Assembly: GCA_027886185.1 (NCBI GenBank)
Contig: WOAB01000589.1
Location: 8,995,001 to 9,059,000, forward strand
Source: Rheum nobile
Lineage: Eukaryota > Streptophyta > Magnoliopsida > Caryophyllales > Polygonaceae
DNA: 64,000 nt
Reading direction: 5' to 3'
Part shown: piece after piece, positions 9,772-21,729 of the stretch
How positions within the stretch are numbered: the first letter of the stretch is position 1
Layout of the letters: the number at the start of each line of letters is the position of its first letter
Notes under the pieces: model-generated
What the model saw: only the letters and a program-made list of their open reading frames with translations
Database searches by the model: none
Told to the model about the DNA's origin: nothing
Position numbers and translations under genes: made by a program

Positions 9772-10070
9772 GGAACCCATCCCTGATCAGTGAATGGACC
9801 TGCCACGGGACACCTGTAAACCCGAGAGGACCCACCCGCGATCAGGACTGCAGTCTGTGAACCCAACCCATCGCCTGTTGGCCCATGCCCAAGGCAAGCA
9901 CCAACCAAGCAGGTTGTTGGAGGGGGGAATGGAACCCGCGACCTCCCTTTAACAAGCAGTTGATAGGCCACTTGTTACCAATTGAGTTGCACAGTCCTGA
10001 TCGCGGGTGGGTCCTCTTGGGTTCACAGGTGTCACGTGGTGGGTCCATTCCCTGATCAGGGATGGGTTCC
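9772..10070 (-). mobile_element. Inverted-repeat module with tRNA-like (SINE) core
   Basis: Two 79-bp arms (9772-9850 and 9992-10070) are inverted copies with 6 mismatches by eye. The 141-bp core, read on the minus strand, has a Pol III A-box-like caactcaattgg (9978-9989) flush with the right arm and a B-box-like ggttccattcc (9926-9936). The core end resembles the core at 50801-50983. It is not a tRNA gene: there is no acceptor-stem pairing and the B box is imperfect. A tRNA-derived SINE inside a fold-back structure fits best. Confidence 0.6.
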
Positions 10071-10847
10071 TTCCTCCTTGCTCTCGGTTGTGGGGTTGCT
10101 TCATTGGTGTTTCTTGAAGGTTTTGAGGTGTTCTTCAAGGGCAGAACGTAGGTGATGAAGTATGAGCTTGAGAGAGTGAAGAAAGATGGATAAGACCTTG
10201 GGAATGCCAAGAGAAACCTCTTGTGAAAGGCTCCTTGGCTTCGGCCCTAAGGTCTTGCTATGAACAAGATTGAACAATCAAAACAAGTAGATTCAATGGA
10301 AGACAAAGGTGTTTGGCTAAATAACCCAAGGGTCTAGCCTTGGAGGAGGTTCTCTCTCCAAGGGTTTGACCACTTAAGTTATATTTCAGCTAGGGTTTAC
10401 AATATCAAGGAGAGAGCTTAAATAGTGTTGTCTAAGTGGGCCTTAATGGGCTGGCTATTCTCATGCAAGAGACATAGGCCCAAGCCAAGGCAAATGCAAG
10501 AAACTAAACAAGGGAAAGGAGATAGGGGCACGCCAAGGCTGGCGCGCGTGGCCAGCTCGCGAGCAAGGCCTCATGGGCGTGGCCGCAAGGCATGGAGCTA
10601 TGGTGTCACGCCGGGTGAGGCCGAGGCCTTGGGTTCACGAGCAAGGCTTCATGGGGTGTCCTTCACGAGCATGGAACACGGGAGGTCCGGAGGTTCCGAG
10701 GGCGGCCATGGTGTCACGCCTTGACGATGCCATGGGATCACACCGGGAGGTGGCATGGGCTCATGGAGCGGGTCTGGGGAGGCATGGAGCCATGGTGATG
10801 CAAGGGACTCGGTGAGCATGATGAGGGTCATGCCATGGTTCTCATCA
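10071..10847 (-). repeat. 3' LTR of D (left edge uncertain)
   Basis: On the minus strand it begins TGATGAGAACC at 10847, directly after a polypurine tract, and has TATA-like ctatttaagc near 10427-10436. Apart from these hallmarks it differs from the C and E LTRs. It is rich in degenerate repeats of the type catgg..tcacg between about 10560 and 10800. The other LTR of D is outside the window, so the left limit and target duplication cannot be fixed. Confidence 0.6.
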
Positions 10848-10860
10848 CTCTCCCCTTCTT
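10848..10860 (-). other. D: polypurine tract
   Basis: The minus strand reads aagaaggggagag directly before LTR start TGATGAG. It is the same 13-mer as in E (59946-59958) and one or two bases different from families A (…gagaa) and B (…gagga). It primes plus-strand DNA synthesis. Confidence 0.85.
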
Positions 10861-11501
10861 GGGGGAGAATTGTCCCCAATTCTCGGTTGAGGGAGGAGAT
10901 CTTCAACGTCCAAGCAAAGGCCATGACGCCTAGTGAGCCTCTACGCCAAGCTACGAACATTGCATCCATGTTGAGACATCCATCCAAGTGTGTCTCTATG
11001 GTGAGGTTGATCCATCCAAGCAAAGGGCCAAGCTCTCCATGTCCCATCCAATAGTAGAGGCCGAAGCATATGACCTTACAACAATAGAACTCAATACCAA
11101 AACATAAGTAGTCCCTAGGGCCCGGGTCATGGTCAAGGAATGGGCTATGGAGTACAAATCTAGGGTAATATCTATGGGTGAGCCAATGGTCTATAAGGGA
11201 GTGCTTAAGGCCAAATGAGAGAGCGCTCCCCTTCTTAAAGGTGAGCTTACCTCTCAAGGGACCTAGAAACCCAAGGATCCAAAACCAAGGCTTTTCTAAG
11301 GGGTCCCATGTCCAAGGAATGTAACCTAGGTGGGCATGGTCAAGCCAAGGTGGTTCCAAAGTAGCACACCCCACCACTCTAAATGGCTCCCTAGGGAAGG
11401 CCGAGGAAGTAGGTTCTAATGGAGGGGCCTTACTAGGGAAATCCTCAATGAATGGTGGCCTAAGGATGGTGATAAGACAAGGTATGGTGTGTGGATAGTG
11501 G
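10848..11501 (-). pseudogene. D ORF2, 3' part
   Basis: A minus-strand frame open from the B0 junction to the LTR, about 218 codons, rich in Trp, Pro, Leu and His. It starts with a WPHYPHTIPCLITILRPP unit and ends LPQEGES at the polypurine tract. Across the B0 insertion, with one GGCCA removed, it is in the same frame as 39838-40242. ORF2 of E has a similar length and position. No known domain recognised; function unknown. Confidence 0.5.
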
Positions 11502-11506
11502 GGCCA

Positions 11507-12247
11507 TGATGGAGGACCATCCCTGCACCAACCACCATCCGGGCCCATGACAAGGAGCCAAGCTAGACGTCTCCAAGATGAGCTAGCCGAGCTCATACAC
11601 CAAGTCCCGGTGGAGGTTCCAACGGCCACATCCAAGGCCTTCTCGGTGTCAAGGGTTTCTAGTGGTTGAGTGTATGGTTTGTATACACCTTCCACTAATA
11701 GAAACTTTCCTTATTTAGTTTGATTCAGCCGTGTGGGCTAATAACATTTGGAAACTCGGTTTTAGGCTTTATTTTCCGGTTTAGCATTAGTTAGTGGTTT
11801 AGGAGCCGGTTCTCTTAGAAGTATTTAAGCTTGTTTTCTTTCCTTTCTTAGGTAGCAAACCATTTTTATCAAGAACACGTTTTCTGATTAAGAAACTTCC
11901 CAAAAGAGGGTTTCGTGAGTTTGCTCATTCCGAACTGATTTTGGTCGAGTTGTGATTGTCAATTGCTTTCGAGTTGTTGATCTAATTCGATACAAGATAT
12001 CCTCTTCGTGCTTTGAAGATCCGTTCTTCCTTGTGTGGAGTTGTAGAAGACGAGGTCATCTACCTTAGGGTCGGAGGTTCTTGATTCATACGAATCAAGG
12101 GTTTCTAATTCCGGGTGTTTGGTTTCTTCTTACCCTTTTCGTCTATCTCTTCTTCTTTTCGCAGATTTCTAACTTTGATCTTTGTTGTTTTGCTTGTTCG
12201 TGTGTTGATCACCAAGGTCGGGACATCCTACGGTTTACCCCGTATCA
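11507..12247 (+). repeat. 5' LTR of B0
   Basis: TGATGGAGG...CCGTATCA, 741 bp, followed after a 3-bp spacer by the primer site. The first 160 bp repeat the coding tail of pol (frame GPMTRSQARRLQDELAEL...VSSG). TATA-like tatttaagc is near 11822. Confidence 0.96.
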
Positions 12248-12250
12248 AAG

Positions 12251-12262
12251 TGGTATCAGAGC
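12251..12262 (+). other. B0: tRNA primer binding site
   Basis: tggtatcagagc, complementary to the 3' end of initiator-Met tRNA, three bases after the LTR. Confidence 0.9.
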
Positions 12263-13843
12263 TGTGTTTTGGTGTCAACTTAGTGCTTGCCGAGTTCTTC
12301 AATTCGGTATTGGTGTATTGTGTCATTTGGTTGTGTTTTGCATAGCCGAATCAGTTCTTCCTTTCCTTTGTTTCTTGTTGAGTCGATTGGTGTTGTTGCT
12401 TGCCATTCTAATTGTGTTTGTGTATTGTGGAGATAGGATTGAAACTTGTGGAGATCGGTTGTGTGTGTTGAGAAGATTGGACGATCACCCTAAAAAAAAA
12501 CCACCACAAAAACTGCCTTCATCATCGCCGGAAACACCAACGCCAACCACCACCTCCACCACCTCAAACAACCGTTCACCATCTCCACCACCACCACTAA
12601 TCCTACGTTCTCCACTCTTCATAACCGGTGACTCTCCAAGGCAAACATCAAGGAACCCTAACCCTAATCCACGGCGTGCCAAACCTCCAACCAACCCACT
12701 CGGCCCTCTTGCCCTAATCTTGTGGCGTGTGGGTTGACAACTTCAAAGTGAGGCAGCTACAACTCCTACAATCAAGGCGCGCCTAACTTCCCAAGTAATC
12801 CACTCGGCCATTCACCCTTCAAAGGTGGCGTGTGGGTTTTGAAAGAGTCAACACAACCGTTGTTTCCCCTACAATCAAGGCAACAAGGCTTATCTTTCTA
12901 GTTTTCTTATTTTCTTTTATTCCAATTCAGTTTGTAATTTGAATTTCGGATTTCCTTGTTAAAAAAAAAAAAAAAAAAAAAAGAAAGAAAGAAAGAAAGA
13001 AAGAAAAGAATATCAGAATAGTCAAAAAAAAAAAAAAAAAAAAAAAAATCGTCAAAAAAAAAAAAAAAAAAAGACGATCATTGCATTTTATTTCTTTTGC
13101 TAGCTTAGTCTATTCCTTTGTATTTCATTCATACTTAGGATATATTATAGTCTAAAGTTGTAAGTCACTCAAGAAACAAGTAAGGAGCCGGAGCCCCAAG
13201 GCCATCTGCCGCGCCGCGCGCCCATCCTCGCGCCTCACCTCGCAGCTCGCAGCTCGCCGCACCCGCGCCGGTAAACCCTAATTCCCTAGCCTCACCTTCT
13301 CTTGTGCCTACGTCTCTTCTCATCATCACACCGGTTTCTACATCATCCTTCCACCTCCACGAGGACAAGCCAAGGTGAATCAAGGTAACAACTTGTCCTC
13401 TTGAGTTCTTAAACTTTCCTTGTTATTTGTCCATATTAAGCTTGCATTACATGCGTGCATGCTAGTATTCTTGAGTCAAATTGTTGAGTCCCATTAGTGA
13501 CCTTGCATTTACATCCTTGTGAGGTTTCCTTAATTGAGTCGTTGAGTCTTCTTTTTCGTTTTTCTTTTGTTTTCGTCTTGCCCTAAATTTCAGAATCTAG
13601 AGAGTCTTGTGTGACCATTGCCGAACACATCTTCTACTTCACCTTGCATATAACTTACCTTGGATATTAAGTGTTGTTTAAGATCAATTAATTCACGTGG
13701 AGTTCTTGACTTTCCCAACCGGCTGCACTACAAAATTAGTTGAGATTGAGCGAGGGAGAGTGAAACACACGAGAGAAACACTTGTGAGTGTTTTTGATTG
13801 ATCCTAACCCTTAACTTAATTCCGTGTTAGTTTGTTAAGTGTG
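12263..13843 (+). other. B0: untranslated leader
   Basis: No gene. Contains a two-copy tandem repeat with gtggcgtgtggg and ctacaatcaaggc (about 12720-12890), long A-runs at about 12960-13072 with a GAAA microsatellite, and the hairpin atcgtc-A-rich loop-gacgat at 13048-13078. The latter is also found in B1, B3 and B4. The leader ends with gtgATGG, the gag start. Confidence 0.85.
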
Positions 13844-16800
13844 ATGGCAGGAGATGATACTTCAAGTGATCGGGACAATAGGAGCCCCTCACCGGTGCAT
13901 CCGGATGTTGCTATACTCATCCAAAAGTTGACCGATTCCGTGTCCGTGATCACCCACCGGTTGGCTGCCCTAGAGACGTTTCAAAGAGCTCCCCAACCAG
14001 TCGTGCCACCCCCGGTGACGCTTGTGTCCCAACCACAAGAGACGGTCACAAATCCAGCCACCGTGCCCTTAGGGGTTTATGCTGAACATGGTGGTCCTTC
14101 CGGCGCCAACTTGGTGCCCCTTGGAGGTGGCCGTGCAGTGGGAACCGGCACCGTGAGGAACTCCCCGGTAAGGCATACTTCTCCCCTTGTTCACAATCAT
14201 GAAAGGCCGAATAAGGTAGCTCCAATGTATCAAACTGAAATACCACCTCCACGAGAGGTGCCTTTTGTTGCTAACCATCTTAATGAGCCTCAGGATCCGC
14301 TTAGGGAAGACGAGTACAATGATGCAGATTTTGAGGAAGAGATGTGGAACCAAGGCCAAGGAGGTAGGTTCGGTGGCTACCAAGGCCAAGGAGGAGGTTA
14401 TGGCTACTATGAGCCTAGGGGCAGATTTGGAGGTAACCGAGGTTATCAAGGCAACCAGCCAAGGAGGGAGTTGGAGCAAGATGGCATTGGAAAGATAAAG
14501 ATCAAGATGCCCTCCTTCGAAGGAAAGTGTGATCCTGACGCCTACATGGAGTGGGAGATGAAGGTGGAGCAAATCTGGAGCTGCCACAACTTCATTGAGG
14601 CCAAGAAGGTGCAACTAGCTTCCATTGAGTTTAGTGGCTTTGCCCTAACTTGGTGGAACAATTTGGTCAAGGAGAGGCAAAGAGTCTTGGACCCCCCGAT
14701 TACCACATGGGAGCAAATGAAGGCTCTCATGCGAGCTCGATTCGTGCCATAACACTATTCTAGGGAGCTCAAGCAACGGCTGAAGAACCTCAAGCAAGGG
14801 AGCATGAGCGTGGAGGAAGCCTACAATGCCATGCTCACGGCTATGGTCCGCGCCAATGTCACGGAAGATGAAGAACCAACCATGGCAAGGTACCTTCGGA
14901 TCCTTAACCCTTTTATTGCTAACGAGGTCGATATGTATCCATATACAGATTCCACCCAACTGCTGCATTTGGCCATTAAAGTGGAGAAAAATCAGAAGTA
15001 CAAAGCTAGGAATCAAGGAGGGCATGCGGCTAGGAACCCTAGCGGCCAGCCGAGCCAATGGCGGGCCCAAAACCAAACCAGGGCATTTCCCTCGGCGCAA
15101 GCTGGCAGGAACCTGGCTCAGCCCATGAGCCAACCTAGGAGCCAAGACGCGCCGCGCAAAGGTGGACCACCAGGAACTCCGCCGCAGTCCAGTGGGCGCC
15201 AGCCATCATCGGCCAATGGCCCTCAGGGGAGTAATTCGACCTTTTCTCCTTCTTCTAGAGCTAGGGATACTATATGTTTCAAATGTCAAGGTAGAGGGTA
15301 CATGATGAAAGATTGCCCCAATAGTCGAACGTTGGTCATTAACCATCTTGGACTCTATGAATCTGAGTCCGAGGGTGAGGATCAAGGTCCGGCTATTGTT
15401 GATGAACATATGCATGATGTAGATGAGGAAATGGATTGCATTGAGTTTGAGCATGGTGAATCTCTAGTTTGTAGGAGAACTTTGCATGTACAACCCACCC
15501 CTTGTGATGACAACCAAAGAGAGAATTTATTTCATTCTAGATGCTTGGTTAAGGGGAAGGTTTGTAATATGATTATTGATGGGGGTAGTTGTTGCAACAT
15601 TGCTAGCACTGAATTAGTCACTAAATTGCAATTGCATACTTTCCATCACCCTAGGCCCTATAAACTGCATTGGATGAATGAATGTGGAGAGGTTAAAGTG
15701 TCTAAGCAAGTCAATGTGACCATAACACTAGGACATTATGTGGATACTATTTTATGTGATGTGGTCCCTATGAATGCTTGTCACATCTTGTTAGGACGTC
15801 CATGGCAGTTTGATAGGAGAGTAAAGCATGATGGTTATACTAATCGTCATTCTTTTGATTACAAGGGTAAGAATGTGGTACTTAAACCTATGACTCCTTT
15901 GCAGGTGGCTGAAGCATTTGAGAAGAAGAAGGATCAAGAGAAGCCGGTTGAAGCCAAGAAGGGGAGCAAGGCCGAGAGCACCTCCAAGGCCAAAACCACT
16001 TCTCAAGCATTGCTGGCTTCCAAGGAGGAGTTGAGAGAGGAGCATCTACCACATGACGCCATCCTCATGCTCTTATGCAAGGGTCTCGTCTTGCTAAGTG
16101 AGGAGTTGAAGTCTACGCTGCCTAGGAACATCTTAGCTTTGCTAGAGGAGTTTCAAGATGTGTTCCCCGAGGAGATGCCACCCGGATTGCCACCTAAAAG
16201 AGGTATAGAACATCAAATTGATCTAATCCCGGGTGCTACTCTTCCAAACAGGCCGGCGTACAGGATGAACCCCAAGGAGACCCAAGAGGTGCAAGAGCAA
16301 GTGAAGGCGTTGCTTGACAAGGGCCATGTGCGTGAGAGCCTTAGCCCTTGTGCCGTGCCAGTGTTGTTAGTGCCCAAGAAGGATGGCACATGGAGGATGT
16401 GCGTGGACTGCCGAGCTATCAACAATATCACAATCAAGTACCGGCATCCAATCCCCCGCCTCGATGACATGCTAGATGAGCTGCATGGAGCTTCGGTCTT
16501 TACCAAGATAGACCTCCGCAGCGGCTACCATCAAATAAGGATGAAGGAGGGGGATGAGTGGAAGACCGCCTTCAAAACAAAATTCGGTTTGTATGAGTGG
16601 GTTGTCATGCCTTTTGGCTTGACAAACGCTCCTAGTACTTTCATGCGTTTAATGAACCATGTTTTGAGGCATTTTATAGGTAGATTTGTTGTTGTTTATT
16701 TTGATGATATACTAATATACAGCAAGTCTATTGAGGAGCACGAGCAACATTTGAGGGAAGTACTCTCTACTTTACGTAGTGCGTGCTTATATGCCAATGA

Positions 16801-18410
16801 GAAGAAATGTGAATTCTGCACTAATCATGTTTCTTTTCTTGGTTTTGTAGTGAGCTCCAAGGGTCTTCAAGTAGATGAGAGCAAGATAAAGGCGATTCAA
16901 GAGTGGCCTACGCCTACCTCAGTGAGCCAAGTGCGGAGCTTCCATGGGCTAGCTAGTTTCTATAAGCGGTTCGTGAAGGACTTCAGCACCATCGCTGCCC
17001 CATTGACGGAGGTGACCAAGAAGCATTCGGCCTTTGTGTGGGAGGAGGCGTAAGAGAGGGCATTCAACGCCCTAAAATGGAGATTGACACAAGCCCCTTT
17101 GCTGGTGTTACCCGACTTCACTAGGCCATTCGAGGTGGAGTGTGATGCATCCGGGATTGGCATTGGAGGCGTGCTTATGCAGGAAGGTAAACCCGTAGCC
17201 TTCTTTAGTGAGAAATTGAAAGGGGCTAGTCGTAATTATTCTACATATGACAAAGAACTCTTTGCCCTATTTAGAGTACTTAAGACTTGGCAACACTACT
17301 TGTGGCCTAGAGAGTTTATCTTGTATACGGACCATGAGTCCTTGAAGCACTTCAAGAGCCAAGATAAACTTGATAGACGACATGGTAGGTGGATGGAATT
17401 TATCGAGACTTTCCCTTATGTTATCAAATACAAAAAGGGAAAGGACAATGTAGTTGCCGATGCCCTATCTAGGAGATACACCTTGCTTACCACATTAGAC
17501 TCCAAGGTCTTAGGATTTGCATATATAAAGGAGTTGTATGTGGAAGATGCTGATTTTGGTGCCATCTATAAGACGTGTGTAGATAAGGGTTCATGTGACA
17601 AGTTTTACTTGTTTGATGGATTCTTATTTAAGGCTGAAAAAGTGTGCATACCTATTTGTTCCTTGCGTATGTTACTCGTTGAAGAAGCCCATAAGGGTGG
17701 TTTAATGGGTCACTTCGGAAGGGACAAGACTTATCATATGCTATGTGCACATTTCTTTTGGCCCCACATGCTTAGAGATGTTGAGCACCTTATTAAGAGG
17801 TGTTTGGATTGCCTAAAGGCCAAGTCTAGGTTGCAACCCCATGGCCTATACAGCCCATTGCCCATCCCAAGTGCCCCTTGGGAGGACATCTCAATGGACT
17901 TTATCGTGGGGCTGCCTCGGACTAAGAGGGGACGTGATTCTATCTTTGTCATAGTTGATCGTTTCTCTAAGATGGCTCATTTCATTGCTTGCCATAAGAC
18001 GGATGATGCATCCAATGTAGCTGATCTCTTCTTTAGGGAAGTCGTGAGGCTACATGGTGTACCCCGTACTATAGTGAGTGATAGGGATGTTAAATTCCTT
18101 AGTTACTTTTGGAAGACGCTTTGGGGAAAGCTAGGGACGAGACTCTTGTTCTCTACCTCTAGTCATCCTCAAACGGATGGCCAAACTGAAGTAACTAATA
18201 GGACTTTATCAACCCTTCTTTGAGCCATTCTTAAGAAGAACCTTAAGGTTTGGGAGGAAGCTCTACCACATGTAGAGTTTGCTTACAATAGGACAGTCCA
18301 TTCTTCTACTTCATTGTCTCCTTTTGCATGTGTTTATGGCATAAACCCCAATACTCCACTTGATCTTGCTCCTTTTCCTATGAAGGAGCGTGAAAGTTTT
18401 GATGCAGGAA
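13844..18410 (+). pseudogene. B0 gag-pol polyprotein, 5' part (three stops)
   Basis: Starts at ATGGCAGGAGATG, as in B2 and B4. Domains in one frame: gag core (WEMKVEQIWSCHNF, GFALTWWNNLVKERQRV), zinc knuckle (CFKCQGRGYMMKDC, with Y where others have H), protease (MIIDGGSCCNIAS), RT with YFDD at 16697-16708, RNase H (VECDASGIGIGGVLMQ, ADALSR) and integrase HHCC plus DD35E. Stops: TAA 14750-14752 and TAA 17051-17053 (CAA in relatives), TGA 18221-18223 (CGA in relatives). All are C-to-T. The Y in the knuckle replaces its zinc-binding His. The frame resumes at 38656 after B2. Confidence 0.93.
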
Positions 18411-19152
18411 TGATGGAGGACCATCCGGGCCCATAACAAGGAGCCAAGCTAGACGTCTCCAAGATGAGCTAGCCGAGCTCATACTTCAAGTTCCGGTGGA
18501 GGTTCCAACGGCCACATCCAAGGCCTTCTCGGTGTCAAGGGTTTCTAGTGGTTGAGTGTAGGGTTTGTCTACACCTTCCACTAATGGAAACCTTCCTTAT
18601 TTAGCATATCTCAGCCGTGTGGGCTTTTGACATTATTAGACTCGGTTTTGTACTTTTTATTTCCGGTTTAGTTGTTTTAGCATTTTTTAAGAGCCGGTTC
18701 ACTAGGAACTACTTAAGCTCTTTGTTATTTCCTTTCTTAGCAGCAAACCCATTATTCAAGAACGTATTTCTGAAATAGAAACCTTCCCAAAGGGAGTTTT
18801 CGTGAGTTTGCCCAATCCGAGCTAGTTTTGGTCGAGTTGTGATTCACAATTGCTTTCGAGTTATTGATCCAAAGCGACACAAGACATCCTCTTCGTGCTC
18901 TTGAAGATTCGTCTTCTTGTTGTGTGAAGTTGTAGAAGACGAGGTTGATAGCTTTAGGAGTGGTGGTTCTTGGATCAACCGATCCAAGGGTTTCCTAATT
19001 CGGGCTATTAGTTTCTTCTAGTTCTTTCTTGTTCTTTGTTCTTGTTCTTTCTTTATCTTCTTTCCTTCGGCCGATCCTAACTTTGCTTGTTGTTTTGTTT
19101 GTTGGTTCGTTGTACACCAAGGTCGGGCCTCCCTACGGCGATCCCCGTATCA
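18411..19152 (+). repeat. 5' LTR of B2
   Basis: 742 bp, TGATGGAGG to CCGTATCA. Compared with the B0 and B1 LTRs it lacks a few codons after GGPS (reads GGPSGPITRSQ). Primer site tggtatcagagcc follows at 19156-19168. Confidence 0.95.
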
Positions 19153-19372
19153 AAGTGGTATCAGAGCCCAGGTTTTGGTGTCAACAATTGTTCTTGCCGA
19201 GTTCATCAATTCGGTATTGTGTCTTGTGTCATTTGGTTGTGCCTTGCATAGCCGAATCTGTTTTCTTCCTTCTTGTTGTCTTGTTGAGTCGATTGTGTTG
19301 TTGCTTAAGTTTCTAATTGATCTTGTGTTTTGTGGAAGCATTGGCTTGTGTGTGTGTGTGGAGATCGGACGG
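19153..19372 (+). other. B2 leader, first part
   Basis: Primer site and the first 220 bp of the B2 leader up to GACGG (19368-19372), where B1 is inserted. It continues at 27419. Confidence 0.88.
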
Positions 19373-20122
19373 TGATGGAGGACCATCCATGACCCAACCA
19401 CCATCCGGGCCCATGACTAGGAGCCAAGTTCGTCAACTTCAAGATGAGCTCGCCAAGCTTGCACATCAAGTCCCGGAGGAGGTTGCTACGGCCACACCCA
19501 AGGCCTATTCGGTCACCATGGTTTCTAGTGGTTGAGTGCATGGCTTGTGTGCACCTTCCACTCTTAGAAACCTTCCTCATTTAGTATGTTTCAGCCGTGT
19601 GGGCTTTTGACATTATTAGACTCGGTTTTCTCTTTATTCCGGTTTAGCTTATTTTAGTGGTTTAGGAGCCGGTTTAGTTAGCAGTATTTAAACTTGTCTT
19701 CTTTCTAATTTCAGCAGCAAACCATTATTCAAGAATACTTATTTCTGAAATAGAAACCTTCTCAATTTGGAGATTTCGTGAGTTTGCCAATCCGAGCTAG
19801 TTTTGGTCGAGTTGTTTGATTCAATTGCTTTCGAGTTGTTGATCTCCAAAGCGACACAAGACATCCTCTTCGTGCTTTGAAGATCCGTTCTTCCTTGTGT
19901 GGAGTTGTAGAAGACGAGGTCATCTACTTTAGGGTTGGAGGTTCTTGTTTCCTACGAATCAAGGGTCTCTAGTTCCGGGTGTTTGGTTTCTTCTAACCTA
20001 TCGTCCATCTTTCCTTGTTGTTCTTCGTTTCTTTTCTTTTCCCGAATCTGATTTGTTTTTGTTTCTTGTTGTTCGTGTGTTGATCACCAAGGTCGGGCCT
20101 CCCTACGGCGATCCCCGTATCA
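19373..20122 (+). repeat. 5' LTR of B1
   Basis: 750 bp, TGATGGAGG to CCGTATCA. Pol-tail coding sequence at its start; TATA-like tatttaaa at about 19685. Primer site at 20126-20137. Confidence 0.96.
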
Positions 20123-21729
20123 AATTGGTATCAGAGCATAGGTTTTGGTGTCAACAAGTTGCATTGCCGAGTTCATCAATTCGGCTTTGGTATTGTGTCG
20201 TTTGGTTGTGCCTAGTGCATAGCCGAATCTCTTTTCCTTTTCTTGTTGTCTTGTGGAGTCGTTCTTGAGTTGTTGCTTGGGTTCTAACTGTTTGTGTCTT
20301 GTGGAGATAGATTGCATCTTGTGGAGATCGGTTTGTGCTTGTGAGAGGAAGAGACGATCACCCTCCTCACCACCACAAAACAGCCGTCAAAACTTGCCGG
20401 AAACCCCACCAAACACCACCACCATCACCACCTCAAACAACCGGTCACCACCTCCATAACCAACCCTAACCCCACGTTCACCACCACCCATATCCGGTGA
20501 CTTCTCCACGTTCCACAACAAAGAACCCTAACCCTAATTGACGGCGTGCCAAGGTCCAACACTAGGTCACTTGCCCTCCAAGGCGTGATCACCAAGTCCC
20601 TTAGCCACGCCCTAAACCCTAACGGCAGAAGCTCCTAATCTTGTGGCGTGTGGGTTGACAAGTTCAAAGCAAGGCAGCTACAACTCCTACAATCAAGGCT
20701 TGGCTGATTGCTCCAACAAACCCACTCGGCCATTCACCCTACAAAGGTGGCGTGTGGCTTGAAGGAGTCAACAAAACCGGTTGCCACCTCCTACAAACAA
20801 GGCAACGTTCTCCTTTAGGCTTATCCCTCTATTTTTCTTATTTTTCTTTATTCCAAATCAGTTTGTAATTTGAATTTCGAATTTCCTTTTACAAAAAAAA
20901 AAAAAACGAAAGAAAAGAATATCAGATTAGTCAAAAAAAAAATCAATCGTCAAAAAAAAAAGAGAAGAGACGATCCTTTGCATTTTATTTCTTTTCTAGC
21001 TTAGTCTAGTCCTTTGTATTTCATTTATACTTAGGCTAGATTATAGTCCAAAGTTGTAAGTGTCTCAAGGATCAAGCAAGGAGCCGACGCCAAGTGCTCT
21101 CTGCCGCGCCGCGCGCGCCCACCCAAGCGCCAGTCTCCGCAGCTCACGCCCCGCGCCGGTAACCCTAATTCCTTAACCTCACCTTCCCTTGTGCCTCACC
21201 TCTTCTCACCATCACACCGGTCTCTTCATCATCATTCCATCTTCACGAGCACAAGCCAAGGTGAATTGAGGTAACAACTTGTCCTCTTGAGTTCTTAAAA
21301 CTTCTTGATTACTCGTCCATATCAAGCTTGCATTACATGTGTGCATGCTAGTATTCTTGAGTAAATTTGTTGAGTCTCATTAGTTACCTTGCATTTACAT
21401 ACTTGTGAGGTGTTCTTCATTGAGTCGTTGAGTCTTCTTTTTCTGATTTCTTTTGTGTTGTTAAGTGCACTAAAATTCAGAATATTAAGTGCCTTTGTGT
21501 GACCCTTGTTGATCGTCTTTCTACTACACCTTACGTCTACCTTATTTTGGTTGTTAAGTGTTGCTTGAAATCGATCAACTCACGTGAAGTATTTGAGTTT
21601 CACAACCGGCTGCACTACAAAACTAGTTGAGATTGAGCAAGGGTGAGTGAAACACACGAGAGAGACACATGTGAGTGCTTTTGATTGATTCTAACCTTAA
21701 CTCAATTCCGTGTTAGCTTGTTAAGTGTG
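20123..21729 (+). other. B1: primer site and untranslated leader
   Basis: No gene. Proline/threonine-type frames near 20340-20460 are not conserved as protein. Two tandem gtggcgtgtgg...ctacaa(t/a)caaggc units lie at about 20640-20815. A-runs occur at 20890-20960, and the hairpin atcgtc...gacgat at 20946-20974. Confidence 0.85.

Noticed and set aside
12081..12737. Plus-strand 218-codon frame across the B0 LTR end and primer site
   Set aside because: It runs through LTR end and leader and is not preserved in B1, B2 or B3; low-complexity Pro/Thr at its end.
19373..20122. Solo LTR
   Set aside because: A matching 3' LTR at 26664-27413 and the GACGG duplication show it is the 5' LTR of a complete element.
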